A stretch of 64,000 bases of DNA from Selenomonadaceae bacterium (GTDB lineage: Bacteria > Bacillota > Negativicutes > Selenomonadales > Selenomonadaceae): contig JAFUTY010000004.1 in the NCBI GenBank assembly GCA_017484005.1, positions 1 through 64,000 on the forward strand, in the 5' to 3' direction. The notes beneath the pieces are model-generated. The model saw nothing but the letters and a program-made list of their open reading frames with translations. It was not told where the DNA came from and made no database searches. Both the position numbers and the translations under genes were made by a program. Shown one piece after another: positions 47,244 through 56,438 of this stretch (position 1 is the first letter of the stretch; the number at the start of each line of letters is the position of its first letter).

Positions 47244-47859
47244 CTAAACTTCGAGTAATGTAAGTTGTGATCTAAAGAATGATATCTTCAAGAGATCTCC
47301 AAGTCTTACTTGGCACTTGTCGTTGCAGTCATACAAAATTTTGAGAAGTTGCAATGTTTCATACTTCTCGGATTTGGACTCGGATTTAGCGTTGAATTTT
47401 ACGTCAAAAAATTTTTCCATATGCTTTTTGTTTATTTTCCACAATTTATCTCTTATTTCTTTTTCGCCAGTGGAATCATGACAACAAGTATGATCGGGCT
47501 TCAAAAATAATTTTTGACAAATCGACGATAGAACAATCTCCCTCTCCATAACCCAAATAGGAACTGTTGTGGCTATATTTTTCTCCAGCCGAGAATTCCT
47601 TTTGAGAGCATAACATTGCTTTGTACGCGCAAAGCATTGTTATTTTACCCAAAAAACCACTTGGTATATTTTTGTCTACTTTGCCGTAACGGAATTTACT
47701 TAATTCGAATATTTTATGGCATGTTTTAACACAATGATGAAATAACTTAATCCGATCAAATCTTTCGTAATCGAGATCAGCATTAACATAGTCGTATATA
47801 TCTTGGTAAATCTTGTCAGGATCAAAATTGATATAATCAAACGTTTCAGACCTACACAT
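47244..47859 (-). pseudogene. hypothetical gene, probably frameshifted
   Basis: One frame starts at ATG 47859 (MCRSETFDYINFDPDKIY) and runs to 47476. A second frame covers 47549-47244 (LFLKPDHTCCHDSTGEK, IRDKLWKINKKHMEKFFDV). They overlap in an A/T-rich stretch near 47510 where a one-base change could join them. Family not recognised. High A+T and position beside the helicase remnant suggest element cargo. Confidence 0.45.
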
Positions 47860-47994
47860 AATCTATTACCCTTTGTTAAGTTTCTCGCAATATAATCCAA
47901 AATCGAATTTTCGCAAAGACTTTTCGCCAATTTCACCACATATAAAACTTATAAAAAAGCCGATGCATATGGAAGATTTTGTTGATTATTGTCA

Positions 47995-48045
47995 GGCGAA
48001 ATTGGTGAATTTCGGGAAAAAAATAACCTCGACCTGATGAATCGA
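47995..48045 (+). repeat. 51-bp direct repeat, left copy
   Basis: This copy matches 53715-53765 at 49 of 51 positions. It contains a perfect 7-bp inverted repeat CGAAATT-GGTG-AATTTCG and the first arm of a terminator whose second arm is altered here (GAATTTATT). It lies just upstream of the RpiR regulator gene. The rest of the gap 47860-48143 shows no other clear signal. Confidence 0.85.
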
Positions 48046-48143
48046 ATTTATTTGCTTATACGAGAGTATTATTATGACGTTTTTATGAGTAAACAATCAT
48101 TGAAACGCAATTGAACCGTTGCAAAATGAAAGAAGTGAACTTC

Positions 48144-48914
48144 ATGCAGTTTGATGAACTTGTGAATCGTCATAGGGAAAATCTCAATGACACCGATATG
48201 GCGATTTTAAAATATATTCTTCAAAACAGAACAGGAGTCAAGCACATCTCAATTCACACGCTGGCGAAAAATTGTGCTGTTTCGAGCACGGCGATAGTTC
48301 GTTTTTCGCAAAAACTTGGATTTGATGGTTTTGGAGAATTGAAAGCATTTTTAAAAATGGAAAATTCTTCTGCAGAAATTTCATCAGGCGATCTGTTAAA
48401 GAATTTGCAGGATTTTTATTCACAAACAGCAGAAAAAATTTTCAAATGGAATTTTGACGATGCAAATCAATTGATTCATCAGTCCAATCGTGTTTTTGCA
48501 TTTGCATCAGGTTATGTTCAAAGCAACGTTGTACAGGAGCTGAAAAGATTATTTTTCTATGACAACGTTTTGATCTATGAAATTAAAGGGCGTGAAGAAT
48601 TTCGATCGATCCTGCATACATTGACTGAAGACGATTTGTTTATTTTTGTTTCATTGTCCGGAGAACCCCCACTCGTTTTAGATTTTGCCAAGCAATTGCG
48701 GCTTCGAGAAATTCCATTCATCTCAATAACGAAACTGCATGATAATACATTGGCAGGACTTTCAACTGTAAATCTTTACATTTCACCGGTCGAGTTTGAT
48801 ATTCGCGGCGAGGAAATCACTCCAGTTTCATTTAAATCAATGCTGCCGTACTTCATGTTGATTGAAATTTGGTATGTCAAATATCGCAGCTGGTTGAATA
48901 CACAGGAGTCATGA
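48144..48914 (+). CDS. RpiR/MurR-family sugar-responsive transcriptional regulator
   Basis: A 256-residue regulator. An N-terminal helix-turn-helix of the RpiR type (LNDTDMAILKYILQN, SSTAIVRFSQKLGFDGFGEL) is followed by a SIS sugar-phosphate-binding domain (FAFASGYVQSNVVQELKR, FIFVSLSGEPPLVLDFA). It probably senses a phosphosugar made by the adjacent PTS. ATG 48144 is chosen because family proteins begin close to this helix; ATG 48126 is possible. It is upstream of and co-directional with the PTS operon. Confidence 0.88.
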   Translation: MQFDELVNRHRENLNDTDMAILKYILQNRTGVKHISIHTLAKNCAVSSTAIVRFSQKLGFDGFGELKAFLKMENSSAEISSGDLLKNLQDFYSQTAEKIFKWNFDDANQLIHQSNRVFAFASGYVQSNVVQELKRLFFYDNVLIYEIKGREEFRSILHTLTEDDLFIFVSLSGEPPLVLDFAKQLRLREIPFISITKLHDNTLAGLSTVNLYISPVEFDIRGEEITPVSFKSMLPYFMLIEIWYVKYRSWLNTQES

Positions 48915-48925
48915 ACTGAACCAAA

Positions 48926-49013
48926 TTTCACATTTTGAAACAATTTCCGAGATGTGTATATAGTGCCTAAAACCCTTGATACTATTGAACTTATCGAACT
49001 TCATTCCTATAAT
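48926..49013 (+). promoter_or_regulatory. promoter of the alpha-glucoside operon and possible RpiR site
   Basis: TTGAAC (48985-48990) and a perfect TATAAT (49008-49013) are 17 bases apart, 43 bases before the PTS start. Upstream, TTTCA-CATTT-TGAAA (48926-48940) is a perfect inverted repeat of the kind bound by RpiR-type regulators. Binding is inferred. Confidence 0.65.
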
Positions 49014-49055
49014 TCGCTCATCCAAAAAAAATTGTGTTTGGGGGAGGAATGAAAG

Positions 49056-51170
49056 ATGGCACTCGATAAGGACAAGATCATGCAGGGAATGCAGAAATTT
49101 GGCGGTGCGATGTATGCACCAGTAATCTTGTTTGCATTCTTCGGTCTCACGGTGGCACTTTCCATTGTCTGCAAAAACGAGGGATTGTTGGGAAGTCTTG
49201 CGGCTCAGGGAACTGTTTGGTATGACTTCTGGTATGTGGTAGAGCAAGGTGCTTGGACAGTCTTTTCACAAATGCCGATTTTGTTTGCAATAGCTGTTCC
49301 AATCGGTTTTGCGAAGAAAGAACCTGCACGCTGCGCAATGGAAGCATTCGTCATTTACATGGTTTTCAATTATTTCATTTCAGCTTTCTTGACATTGCAC
49401 GGCGATTTCTTTGGAGTCGATTTTTCGCAGGATGCTGGAGCTGGAACAGGACTTGCAATGATCGCCAACATCAAGACTTTGGATATGGGTATGCTGGGAG
49501 CAATTTTCATCGCATGCATCACGGCTTGGCTGCATAATCGATTTTACGATACAGATATCCCTGATTGGCTCGGAATTTTCAAAGGTCCTGCATTTGTCGT
49601 TGCGATCGGCTTTGCAGTTATGATTCCAACAGCGTTTATTTTCTGCGAAGTATGGCCTGCAGTTCAACATGCGATAATGCAATTTCAAGATTTTCTCAAG
49701 ACAAGCGGTATCGTTGGAGTCTGGGCTTATACTTTTTCTGAAAGAATTTTGCTGCCTGCAGGTTTACATCATTTCATCTATCTGCCGTTCATCTTTGGTC
49801 CTGCAGTATGTGATGGAGGAATTCAAGCTTATTGGCTGCAGCATCTTAACGACTTTGCGACAAGTGCACACAGTCTAGTCGAAATGTTCCCTGAAGGAGG
49901 ATTTGCGCTTCATGGCAGTGCTAAAGTCTTTGGATTACCTGGAGCAGCATTGGCAATTTATATGTGTGCAAAGCCAGAGAAAAGAAAGAAAACTGCAGCT
50001 CTTTTAATTCCTGCAACCTTGACAGCTATGCTCTGCGGAATCACTGAACCTTTGGAATTTACATTCTTATTCGTTGCACCTCTTCTTTATGCAGTTCATG
50101 CAGTTTTGGCAGCTACTCTTTCATCGACACTCTACTTCTTCGGACTTTCAGGAAACTTCGGCGGCGGCTTGATCGATTGCTTCGTTCAAAACTGGATTCC
50201 TCTTTTCCCATATCATGCAGGAACTTACGTGATGCAATTGGTAGTTGGATTATGTTTCACGGCGATCTACTTCTTCGTATTTAGATTCTTGATTTTGAAA
50301 TTCAACTATGAAACTCCAGGTCGAACTGCAGATGATGTTGATGACAAGCTTTTCACTAAAGCTGATTATCAAGCGAAAAAAGAAATGGAAGAAATGGGAT
50401 TGGGTGACAATCCTCTCGCAATTAAGGCAAAAGTTTTCCTCGATAATCTCGGCGGTCCGTCGAATATTAAAGAAGTTACAAACTGCGCAACTCGTCTTCG
50501 CGTGACAGTCAACAATCCAGATAAAGTTGCTCCTGTTTCAAAATTTAATAAGGCTGGCGCGTTCGGTCTAGTTAAGAATGGTCATGCCGTTCAAGTCATT
50601 GTTGGACTTTCAGTTCCTCAAGTTCGAAGCTACTTCGATGCTTTCTTGAAAGGCGATACCATTTCTGAAATTCCTGCAGCGAGCAAAGTTTCAAAATCTG
50701 CAAGTGATACAAGTCTCGCAATGAAATTGACAGCTTTCATTTCTGGAAAACTTATCGATATGACTGAAGTTCAAGATGCAATGTTTTCTCAAAAAATGAT
50801 GGGCGATGGCGTTGCGATTGAACCTACAGGCGACACGGTTGTTGCTCCAGCTGACGCTGAAATTACAATGGTCACTGAAGAAAGTTTGCATGCTGTAGGT
50901 TTGAGATTGAATAACGGCGCGGAATTGCTCATTCATATTGGAATTGACACAGTTAATCTCGGCGGCAAAGGTTTTGAACTTTTGGTAAAACAGGGCGACA
51001 TGGTTAAAGCTGGGACTCCACTCGTGAAATTTGATTCTAAGATCATTAAAGAAAATGGTTATCAAAATACTGTAATTCTGGCTGTGACAAATTTCAGCGA
51101 ATATCCTCAAATGAAAAAATCTGAGGATCAAGAAGTCAAGGTCGGCGAATCCGTGATAATGACGTTCTGA
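49056..51170 (+). CDS. PTS alpha-glucoside/maltose-type EIICBA permease
   Basis: A 704-residue PTS permease with domains in the order EIIC, EIIB, EIIA. EIIC (about 1-420) has many membrane helices and the signature CGITEPLEFTFLF near residue 328. EIIB (about 455-540) has the phospho-cysteine in TNCATRLRV at residue 477. EIIA (about 560-704) has the phospho-histidine in ELLIHIGIDTV at residue 627. It imports and phosphorylates a glucoside using phosphoenolpyruvate. The GH13 hydrolase downstream indicates an alpha-linked glucoside such as maltose or trehalose. A GGGAGGA site lies before ATG 49056. Confidence 0.92.
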   Translation: MALDKDKIMQGMQKFGGAMYAPVILFAFFGLTVALSIVCKNEGLLGSLAAQGTVWYDFWYVVEQGAWTVFSQMPILFAIAVPIGFAKKEPARCAMEAFVIYMVFNYFISAFLTLHGDFFGVDFSQDAGAGTGLAMIANIKTLDMGMLGAIFIACITAWLHNRFYDTDIPDWLGIFKGPAFVVAIGFAVMIPTAFIFCEVWPAVQHAIMQFQDFLKTSGIVGVWAYTFSERILLPAGLHHFIYLPFIFGPAVCDGGIQAYWLQHLNDFATSAHSLVEMFPEGGFALHGSAKVFGLPGAALAIYMCAKPEKRKKTAALLIPATLTAMLCGITEPLEFTFLFVAPLLYAVHAVLAATLSSTLYFFGLSGNFGGGLIDCFVQNWIPLFPYHAGTYVMQLVVGLCFTAIYFFVFRFLILKFNYETPGRTADDVDDKLFTKADYQAKKEMEEMGLGDNPLAIKAKVFLDNLGGPSNIKEVTNCATRLRVTVNNPDKVAPVSKFNKAGAFGLVKNGHAVQVIVGLSVPQVRSYFDAFLKGDTISEIPAASKVSKSASDTSLAMKLTAFISGKLIDMTEVQDAMFSQKMMGDGVAIEPTGDTVVAPADAEITMVTEESLHAVGLRLNNGAELLIHIGIDTVNLGGKGFELLVKQGDMVKAGTPLVKFDSKIIKENGYQNTVILAVTNFSEYPQMKKSEDQEVKVGESVIMTF

Positions 51171-51180
51171 AAAATTTTTA

Positions 51181-51215
51181 GGGGTTAGTGAAAAATCTAG
51201 CCCCATCTTTTTTAT
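51181..51215 (+). terminator. intra-operon terminator after the PTS gene
   Basis: A stem GGGGTTAG with CTAGCCCC, 8-base loop, then ATCTTTTTT. It lies between the PTS and hydrolase genes and may lower expression of the downstream genes rather than stop it, since no strong promoter is seen after it. Confidence 0.7.
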
Positions 51216-51234
51216 CAGAAAGGAGAAAAATGCT

Positions 51235-52929
51235 GTGGGAAATTTGAAATGGTGGCAAAAAACTGTTGTCTACCAAGTCTATCCAAAAAGTTTTCTTGAT
51301 ACAACTGGCAACGGTCAAGGTGACATTCGAGGAATCACTCAAAAATTGGATTATCTGAAAAGTCTGGGCATCGGAGCAATTTGGCTCACTCCGATTTACT
51401 CCTCGCCGATGGTTGACAACGGTTATGACATCGCGAATTATACGGCGATTGATCCTTCATACGGCACAATGACAGACTTCGAAAATCTGATTTCTGAAGC
51501 TGACAAACGCGGAATCAAAATCGTCATGGATTTGGTATACAATCACAGCTCAGATCAAAATGCTTGGTTTTTGGAGTCGAAAAAAGATAAAACCAATTCA
51601 AAAGCGGACTGGTATATCTGGCGCGATGCAAAGTCTGATGGTTCAGCACCGACGAATTGGAGAAGTATTTTTGGCGGATCGGCATGGACTTGGTGTGAAG
51701 AAAGACAGCAATTCTATCTGCATACTTTCGCCAAGCAGCAGCCGGATCTGAATTGGGAAAATCCGGAAGTTCGTCAAGCACTTTATGACGCGGCAAATTT
51801 CTGGCTTGATAAAGGAGTGGGCGGTTTCAGAATTGACGCGATTGTTTATATCAAGAAGCCTCAAAATTTTGTCGATGGAAAACCTGATAGTGCAGACGGA
51901 ATGATAAACATTCATTCAATGACTGCAAACACTTCAGGAATTTTGGATTTTCTCCGCGAATTCAAGGAAAAAGTTTTCGAGGGCAAAGATATTTTCACGG
52001 TTGCCGAAGCGAACAGCGTCCGTCCCGATGAACTTGAGCAATGGGTTGGCAAAAATGGTGTCTTTGATATGCTTTTCGAATTTAATCACACGAATTTGGA
52101 GTTTACAAATGGCGAGATCTGGTGTCAAGCGACAGGATATAAACCTGAATTGATTCCTAAACTGAAAAAATGTTTGACTGCTAGTCAAATGGCAACTGCA
52201 AACAATGGCTGGTATCCAATATTTTTTGAGAATCACGATCAACCGCGCTGCACTCGTCATTTCTTTCCGGATAACTCAAATCATTTTGTCACGGCGAAAA
52301 CAATGGCAGCAGTTCTGATGACTTTGCGCGGAACTCCATTCATCTTCGAAGGACAAGAACTCGGAATGGACAATGTGATCTGGGATTCAATTGAAAAATA
52401 CAACGATATTTCTTCACATGGACAATATAATTTAGCAAGAACTGAGGGGTATAACGATGAAGATGCAATGAAATTTATTCATCGTTATAGTCGTGACAAT
52501 GCAAGAACTCCAATGCAATGGTCAACAGGGCTCAATGCTGGATTTACTTCAGGAACGCCTTGGCTGCCTGTTCATGAAGATTTTGCAAATTGCTGCGTTG
52601 AAACGGAAGATATCGACAAAAATTCTGTTTTGAATTTCTATCGTGAGCTTGCAAATTTGAGAATCTCGGAAAAATATGGAGAAATTCTGCAGCAGGGGGA
52701 TTACAAAGAAATTTCACTGAATGAAATGATTTACTCATTCTGCAGAAGTTTTGACAATAAAAAAGTCATAACACTCGCGAATTTCAGCGGCGAAATCTTG
52801 AATTATGATCTGCCGGAAATTTCTCGAGCCGAGATTGTAATTTCGACTCAACAGGGAAATCAGAAAGGGATTCTGCGTCCTTATGAGGCAGTTTGCTATT
52901 ATCTTGAAGAGGAGCGCGACGTCAAATGA
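51235..52929 (+). CDS. GH13 alpha-glucosidase / phospho-alpha-glucosidase (TreC/MalL-like)
   Basis: A 564-residue alpha-amylase-family enzyme. The (beta/alpha)8 barrel starts with WWQKTVVYQVYPKSF. The catalytic nucleophile is Asp 201 in GFRIDAIVY, the acid/base Glu 258 in VAEANSV, and the transition-state Asp 335 in FFENHDQPR. DLVYNHSSDQN is the first conserved region. Beside a PTS it would cleave the imported phosphorylated disaccharide to glucose and glucose-6-phosphate. Trehalose-6-phosphate hydrolase, maltose-6-phosphate hydrolase and oligo-1,6-glucosidase cannot be separated by eye. GTG 51235 follows AAAGGAGAA. Confidence 0.9.
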   Translation: MGNLKWWQKTVVYQVYPKSFLDTTGNGQGDIRGITQKLDYLKSLGIGAIWLTPIYSSPMVDNGYDIANYTAIDPSYGTMTDFENLISEADKRGIKIVMDLVYNHSSDQNAWFLESKKDKTNSKADWYIWRDAKSDGSAPTNWRSIFGGSAWTWCEERQQFYLHTFAKQQPDLNWENPEVRQALYDAANFWLDKGVGGFRIDAIVYIKKPQNFVDGKPDSADGMINIHSMTANTSGILDFLREFKEKVFEGKDIFTVAEANSVRPDELEQWVGKNGVFDMLFEFNHTNLEFTNGEIWCQATGYKPELIPKLKKCLTASQMATANNGWYPIFFENHDQPRCTRHFFPDNSNHFVTAKTMAAVLMTLRGTPFIFEGQELGMDNVIWDSIEKYNDISSHGQYNLARTEGYNDEDAMKFIHRYSRDNARTPMQWSTGLNAGFTSGTPWLPVHEDFANCCVETEDIDKNSVLNFYRELANLRISEKYGEILQQGDYKEISLNEMIYSFCRSFDNKKVITLANFSGEILNYDLPEISRAEIVISTQQGNQKGILRPYEAVCYYLEEERDVK

Positions 52930-53699
52930 AAATTGCAGCCAGCGACTATGATGGAACTTTATTCCGCAATGACGAAATTTCTGCAATTGACGCTGACGGC
53001 GTGAATCAATGGAGAGCTGCAGGAAACAAATTCGGTGTTGTCTCCGGTCGTGACTATGGAATGTTGATGCCCCAGCTCAAGCATTACGGAATTGCATCTG
53101 ACTATGTGATTTGCAATAATGGCGGCTTGATCTGCAAAGTGGATGGAACTGCACTTTGGCAGGGAAATATTCCTGTCGAAATCTTGGCTGAAATTGCATC
53201 TGAACCTTGCGTTCAGACTTCTTTTCATTTTGCATTTTCTGCTGCAGACACGACTTATCTTTGCCATGAAAGCGAAGGCTCTTGGATTATGCGTGAGGCC
53301 AGGCAGTGGGATTTTCAGATAAAAAAAATCACTGAAAAAGAAATTCTAAACCTTCCGCAAATTCATCAATTTTCCTTGGGATATATCACTGCGGAAGAAT
53401 CGTTTTCAGCTAGTGAAATTCTCAATGAAAAATACGGAGAGACAATTCATGCATATCCTAATCGCTGCAGTTTGGATATCACTCCAAGCGCAGTGAGTAA
53501 ACGTCAAGGAATTGAAAAATTGCTTGATCTCATGAATTGGAAAGGCGCGGAAGTCTTTGCTATTGGCGATGAAATAAACGATCTGCCTATGCTCAAAGCA
53601 TTTAACGGCTTTACAGTTGATACTGCGCGAAAAGAAATTCAGCGGCAAGTGAAAAATATTTTTTCAGGAGTCGGTGAAATGTTAATCAAAAACATCTAA
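52926..53699 (+). CDS. HAD-superfamily Cof-type sugar-phosphate phosphatase
   Basis: A 257-residue HAD IIB hydrolase. Motif I is the nucleophile region AASDYDGTLF at residues 4-13, and motif IV is AIGDEINDLPMLKAF with the two metal-binding aspartates. It would remove phosphate from a hexose phosphate, helping to clear phosphosugar made by the operon. It overlaps the hydrolase stop by four bases. Confidence 0.9.
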   Translation: MKIAASDYDGTLFRNDEISAIDADGVNQWRAAGNKFGVVSGRDYGMLMPQLKHYGIASDYVICNNGGLICKVDGTALWQGNIPVEILAEIASEPCVQTSFHFAFSAADTTYLCHESEGSWIMREARQWDFQIKKITEKEILNLPQIHQFSLGYITAEESFSASEILNEKYGETIHAYPNRCSLDITPSAVSKRQGIEKLLDLMNWKGAEVFAIGDEINDLPMLKAFNGFTVDTARKEIQRQVKNIFSGVGEMLIKNI

Positions 53700-53714
53700 A
53701 TCTACTCTTGTTCT

Positions 53715-53765
53715 GGCGAAATTGGCGAATTTCGGGAAAAAAATAACCTCAACCTGATGAATCGA
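53715..53765 (+). repeat. 51-bp direct repeat, right copy
   Basis: The right copy of the repeat at 47995-48045 (two differences). Here it forms the working terminator of the alpha-glucoside operon. The pair brackets the whole regulator-PTS-hydrolase-phosphatase module. Confidence 0.85.
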
Positions 53766-53778
53766 GGTTATTTTTTTT
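53741..53778 (+). terminator. terminator of the alpha-glucoside operon
   Basis: A 10-bp perfect stem AAATAACCTC with GAGGTTATTT, 13-base loop and a run of T. It overlaps the right 51-bp repeat. Confidence 0.88.
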
Positions 53779-53809
53779 ACGAAAGTTGCTGTAACGCTAC
53801 AGTCTGAAT

Positions 53810-54538
53810 TCACCGAAAGACGAAATTTAATTCTTTGAACGAATCCCACTGATGCATTCCAAATATGGAATCGACATCGATACAGTTTTCAACATACTCG
53901 AATCTATCTAATTCATCTACGTCCGAGATAATATCGATAACTTTTTGAATTGTCGCATCAAGTTGTGATCGATCAATATACTCGTGAAGAGTATGTGCAC
54001 TGTAGTATCCACTCGAAAGATTGACTGCCGCTACTCCAAGTTCCGGTGCAAGGAGACTGATATCGGAAAAAGAGCCTCGCGCTGTTTTGAATCCTTTGCT
54101 ACAAATATACGTTTCAAAATCATGGTTGTCGCAATCATAGAAAACAGCGTCATTATTCCCTCTACGATCAATTTCCATAATGAACTTCAATTTGCCGATG
54201 GCTTCAGGTAGCTTTCTTTCCTTGTGCGCAATACAGAAATATTCAGCACCGATGTCACCTATTTCTTCGTCGCAGGTAAACAATAACCATGGTTTGAGTT
54301 CAGAAAGATTGTAAATTTGGACAAGCGCAAAAACACCGCAACGATCGTCTCCACCAATTCCTTGCGGCGACATCAATATATTTCCATCAGCGGAAACGCA
54401 AATATCACGGACAGGTTTTTCATGGACAGTATCAAGATGCGCCACGAGCATGATTGGAATTTCTCCATGCACGAGAATGAAATTCTTGAGATTTTGGATA
54501 GTAATGCTCGCAATGCTCGCAGAAACTATAATATTCAT
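53810..54538 (-). CDS. M20-like metallopeptidase, short form
   Basis: A 242-residue protein with metal-site motifs of the M20 family: LVAHLDTV (His-x-Asp), QGIGGDDRCGVFAL (bridging aspartate) and FTCDEEIGDIGAEY (the Glu-Glu pair). YSAHTLHEYID near the end carries the last histidine. The lid domain is small, so it is shorter than most M20 enzymes. The start overlaps the 3' end of the zinc-ribbon gene. ATG 54538 is the best visible choice, though the first 15 residues are not family-like and the true start may lie closer to the LVAHLDTV motif. Probably cargo of a phage- or ICE-type element. Confidence 0.7.
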   Translation of the reverse strand: MNIIVSASIASITIQNLKNFILVHGEIPIMLVAHLDTVHEKPVRDICVSADGNILMSPQGIGGDDRCGVFALVQIYNLSELKPWLLFTCDEEIGDIGAEYFCIAHKERKLPEAIGKLKFIMEIDRRGNNDAVFYDCDNHDFETYICSKGFKTARGSFSDISLLAPELGVAAVNLSSGYYSAHTLHEYIDRSQLDATIQKVIDIISDVDELDRFEYVENCIDVDSIFGMHQWDSFKELNFVFR

Positions 54539-55787
54539 CCAAACAGCGTTCGCAAACACGAATGTGCTCACCATTGCGATTTATGACTTCGGTAGTTTCA
54601 TAACAATACTCTTCACATTCTTGACAGAGTTCATGCCTGTCAGGATCGCAATCGACGCAATATAATCCCTCAGAAATTTCGCAACCGCACGAGATACACA
54701 ATCCATAATCACCAACGGTAAATGTCTCAAAATCATCAGAATGGTCGGCACGGATTGAAATCTTTGCATCAAAGTCACTATATAGCCAATCAGAATATCC
54801 TCCAAAACTGTAACTTGGTTTTATTGAAACCAATTGATCGTTTCCGCAATATTTTTCTGTCTTCCATAAATTTGGAACTCCCTCAAGTTCTGAAAGCTCG
54901 CGTTGCACCAAATCGCGATAAATTTTCGATTCGGTTTGCGCTCCACGTGTTCCACCTTGAGTATTGTAAAGCCGACTCTGTAAAAGTAGACCATTGTCCG
55001 GCTGATACATGAAAAGTTGTCGCGTTGTTTTTCGATTGTTTAGTGTTTCGGGATTATTTGGATCGGATGCTGTGAATACAATGAAAGTCACTTTATCACG
55101 AGCATAACCGGTGCAACCACAGTTGTAGTTATATTCGGTCGAATTGAAAGAATGACATGAAGTCATCATTGAGCCACGTTTGTCTTCTTTTGGATTGCTC
55201 ATCGTCAGAAAATGCGCAGGATTTATTGACATGAATAACTTAAAGTCAATTTTGCGGCTTGAAAGTTCATCGGCGAATTGCGCAAATAAATGCTGAAATT
55301 CACTGCCTGCAGAGTCGTCTGTCACGTTCAAGGAATCACATAATGCCTTGAAGATCCTGCTACGTTTTTTCCTCGGAGCATATGCAGATGGCGCAAGCTC
55401 TTTTATTGCAGCGATATATTCCTCAGGATTGTCATTAGGCTTCACGAAGAAACAGATGGCACGTTCAATCAAATTACGTTTTTCGTAGTTCGATTCATAT
55501 CTGGCACGCCAAAGAATAGAATTCGCAAGATCGTAAGCAAGTTCATAATCTGGATCGTGTGTTTTTGTTCCATTGATGACTATTGACTGAAGATTTTCAT
55601 CCCAGCCCGCAGATTTTCTGAAGAGTTCACGCAGATCTTGTTTGCTTTTGATTGCATCATCAGCCAAGCAATCGACAAATCCATCTGAAATATCAGAAAG
55701 AATCGTTGTGGCTTTTGTGTATTTGAAATAATCGTTGATGGCAGTTCGGATGTTATCGCGCGTGAGCTTTTTCAATGTATTATCCAT
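54432..55787 (-). CDS. hypothetical element protein with C-terminal zinc ribbons
   Basis: A 451-residue protein of no family that I can name. The middle (FMSINPAHFLTMSNP, TSCHSFNSTEYNYNCGCTGY) looks like a conserved enzymatic or binding core. The last 110 residues hold at least four CxxC pairs (CISCGC, YCVDCD, LCQECE, VCERC, FCEHCE), typical of tandem zinc ribbons. ATG 55787 follows GGAGG at 8 bases. A terminator-like hairpin lies just upstream. It is probably part of a phage- or ICE-derived set with its neighbours. Confidence 0.65.
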   Translation of the reverse strand: MDNTLKKLTRDNIRTAINDYFKYTKATTILSDISDGFVDCLADDAIKSKQDLRELFRKSAGWDENLQSIVINGTKTHDPDYELAYDLANSILWRARYESNYEKRNLIERAICFFVKPNDNPEEYIAAIKELAPSAYAPRKKRSRIFKALCDSLNVTDDSAGSEFQHLFAQFADELSSRKIDFKLFMSINPAHFLTMSNPKEDKRGSMMTSCHSFNSTEYNYNCGCTGYARDKVTFIVFTASDPNNPETLNNRKTTRQLFMYQPDNGLLLQSRLYNTQGGTRGAQTESKIYRDLVQRELSELEGVPNLWKTEKYCGNDQLVSIKPSYSFGGYSDWLYSDFDAKISIRADHSDDFETFTVGDYGLCISCGCEISEGLYCVDCDPDRHELCQECEEYCYETTEVINRNGEHIRVCERCLDEYYSFCEHCEHYYPKSQEFHSRAWRNSNHARGAS

Positions 55788-55803
55788 TGTAAATTCCTCC
55801 ACA

Positions 55804-55840
55804 AATAAAAAAGCCCTGTACAACAAGTACAGGGCTGATA
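55804..55840 (-). terminator. terminator hairpin upstream of the zinc-ribbon gene
   Basis: A perfect 10-bp stem AGCCCTGTAC with GTACAGGGCT, 5-base loop, followed on the minus strand by six T. It ends the preceding minus-strand gene and sits 17-25 bases before the next ribosome site. Confidence 0.85.
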
Positions 55841-55847
55841 AATTTAC

Positions 55848-56384
55848 TTAACGTATTTCAATGAATCGAATATCTGCCTTTTCAAAATCATTCGGAACGG
55901 AATCTAGAAAAGCCAGCAATTGCCAAGTCCATTTACCGACGAATTCATATCCAATTCCATCTTTGTGAAAATCACCGCAACCACGATTATTTCCAATCGC
56001 TGTAAGCAATGGCAGTGGATGAATAATCCAGCCACTGTTATCGACACAGTTTGATTTATATTCGTTGAGATCAATGTATTGACGTGAATCGTAGTTGATC
56101 AAAAATTTGTCATCGAGAGTAAAATCAGATGTTTGACAAGCGATAGATTTAACACGATTCCCCCAAACCTTTTTGTAGCTTGGACGAACAACAGTCGCCG
56201 GCAAGTCAAACTTAAAATCATCTTGCTCATTAGCATAATCTCCAACCCACGCCACTCGACTTGGTATATTATAGAAAAATTCAGAGAATGCGTTGCAAAA
56301 TGGATTTTGCCACCACGAATGCTCTATCAGTTTTGCAAATGTATATTCTCCATCGACGGAGCGATCAAAAACCTTACAGTGCAA
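55848..56384 (-). CDS. hypothetical element protein, 5' end probably damaged
   Basis: The open frame (178 residues, first codon TTG 56384) starts LHCKVFDRSVDGEYTFAKL and is not recognised as a known family. No ribosome site precedes this TTG. A perfect GGAGG site with an ATG lies about 55 bases upstream, but that ATG reads only MGQ and stops. The coding frame itself continues upstream as WGNNFKPIL, then a TGA, then DVYGLHCKVF. This looks like a gene whose start has been lost through a frameshift and a nonsense change. Confidence 0.5.
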   Translation of the reverse strand: MHCKVFDRSVDGEYTFAKLIEHSWWQNPFCNAFSEFFYNIPSRVAWVGDYANEQDDFKFDLPATVVRPSYKKVWGNRVKSIACQTSDFTLDDKFLINYDSRQYIDLNEYKSNCVDNSGWIIHPLPLLTAIGNNRGCGDFHKDGIGYEFVGKWTWQLLAFLDSVPNDFEKADIRFIEIR

Positions 56385-56438
56385 GCCATAAACATCTCAG
56401 AGAATCGGTTTGAAATTATTGCCCCATGCAGATTCCTC

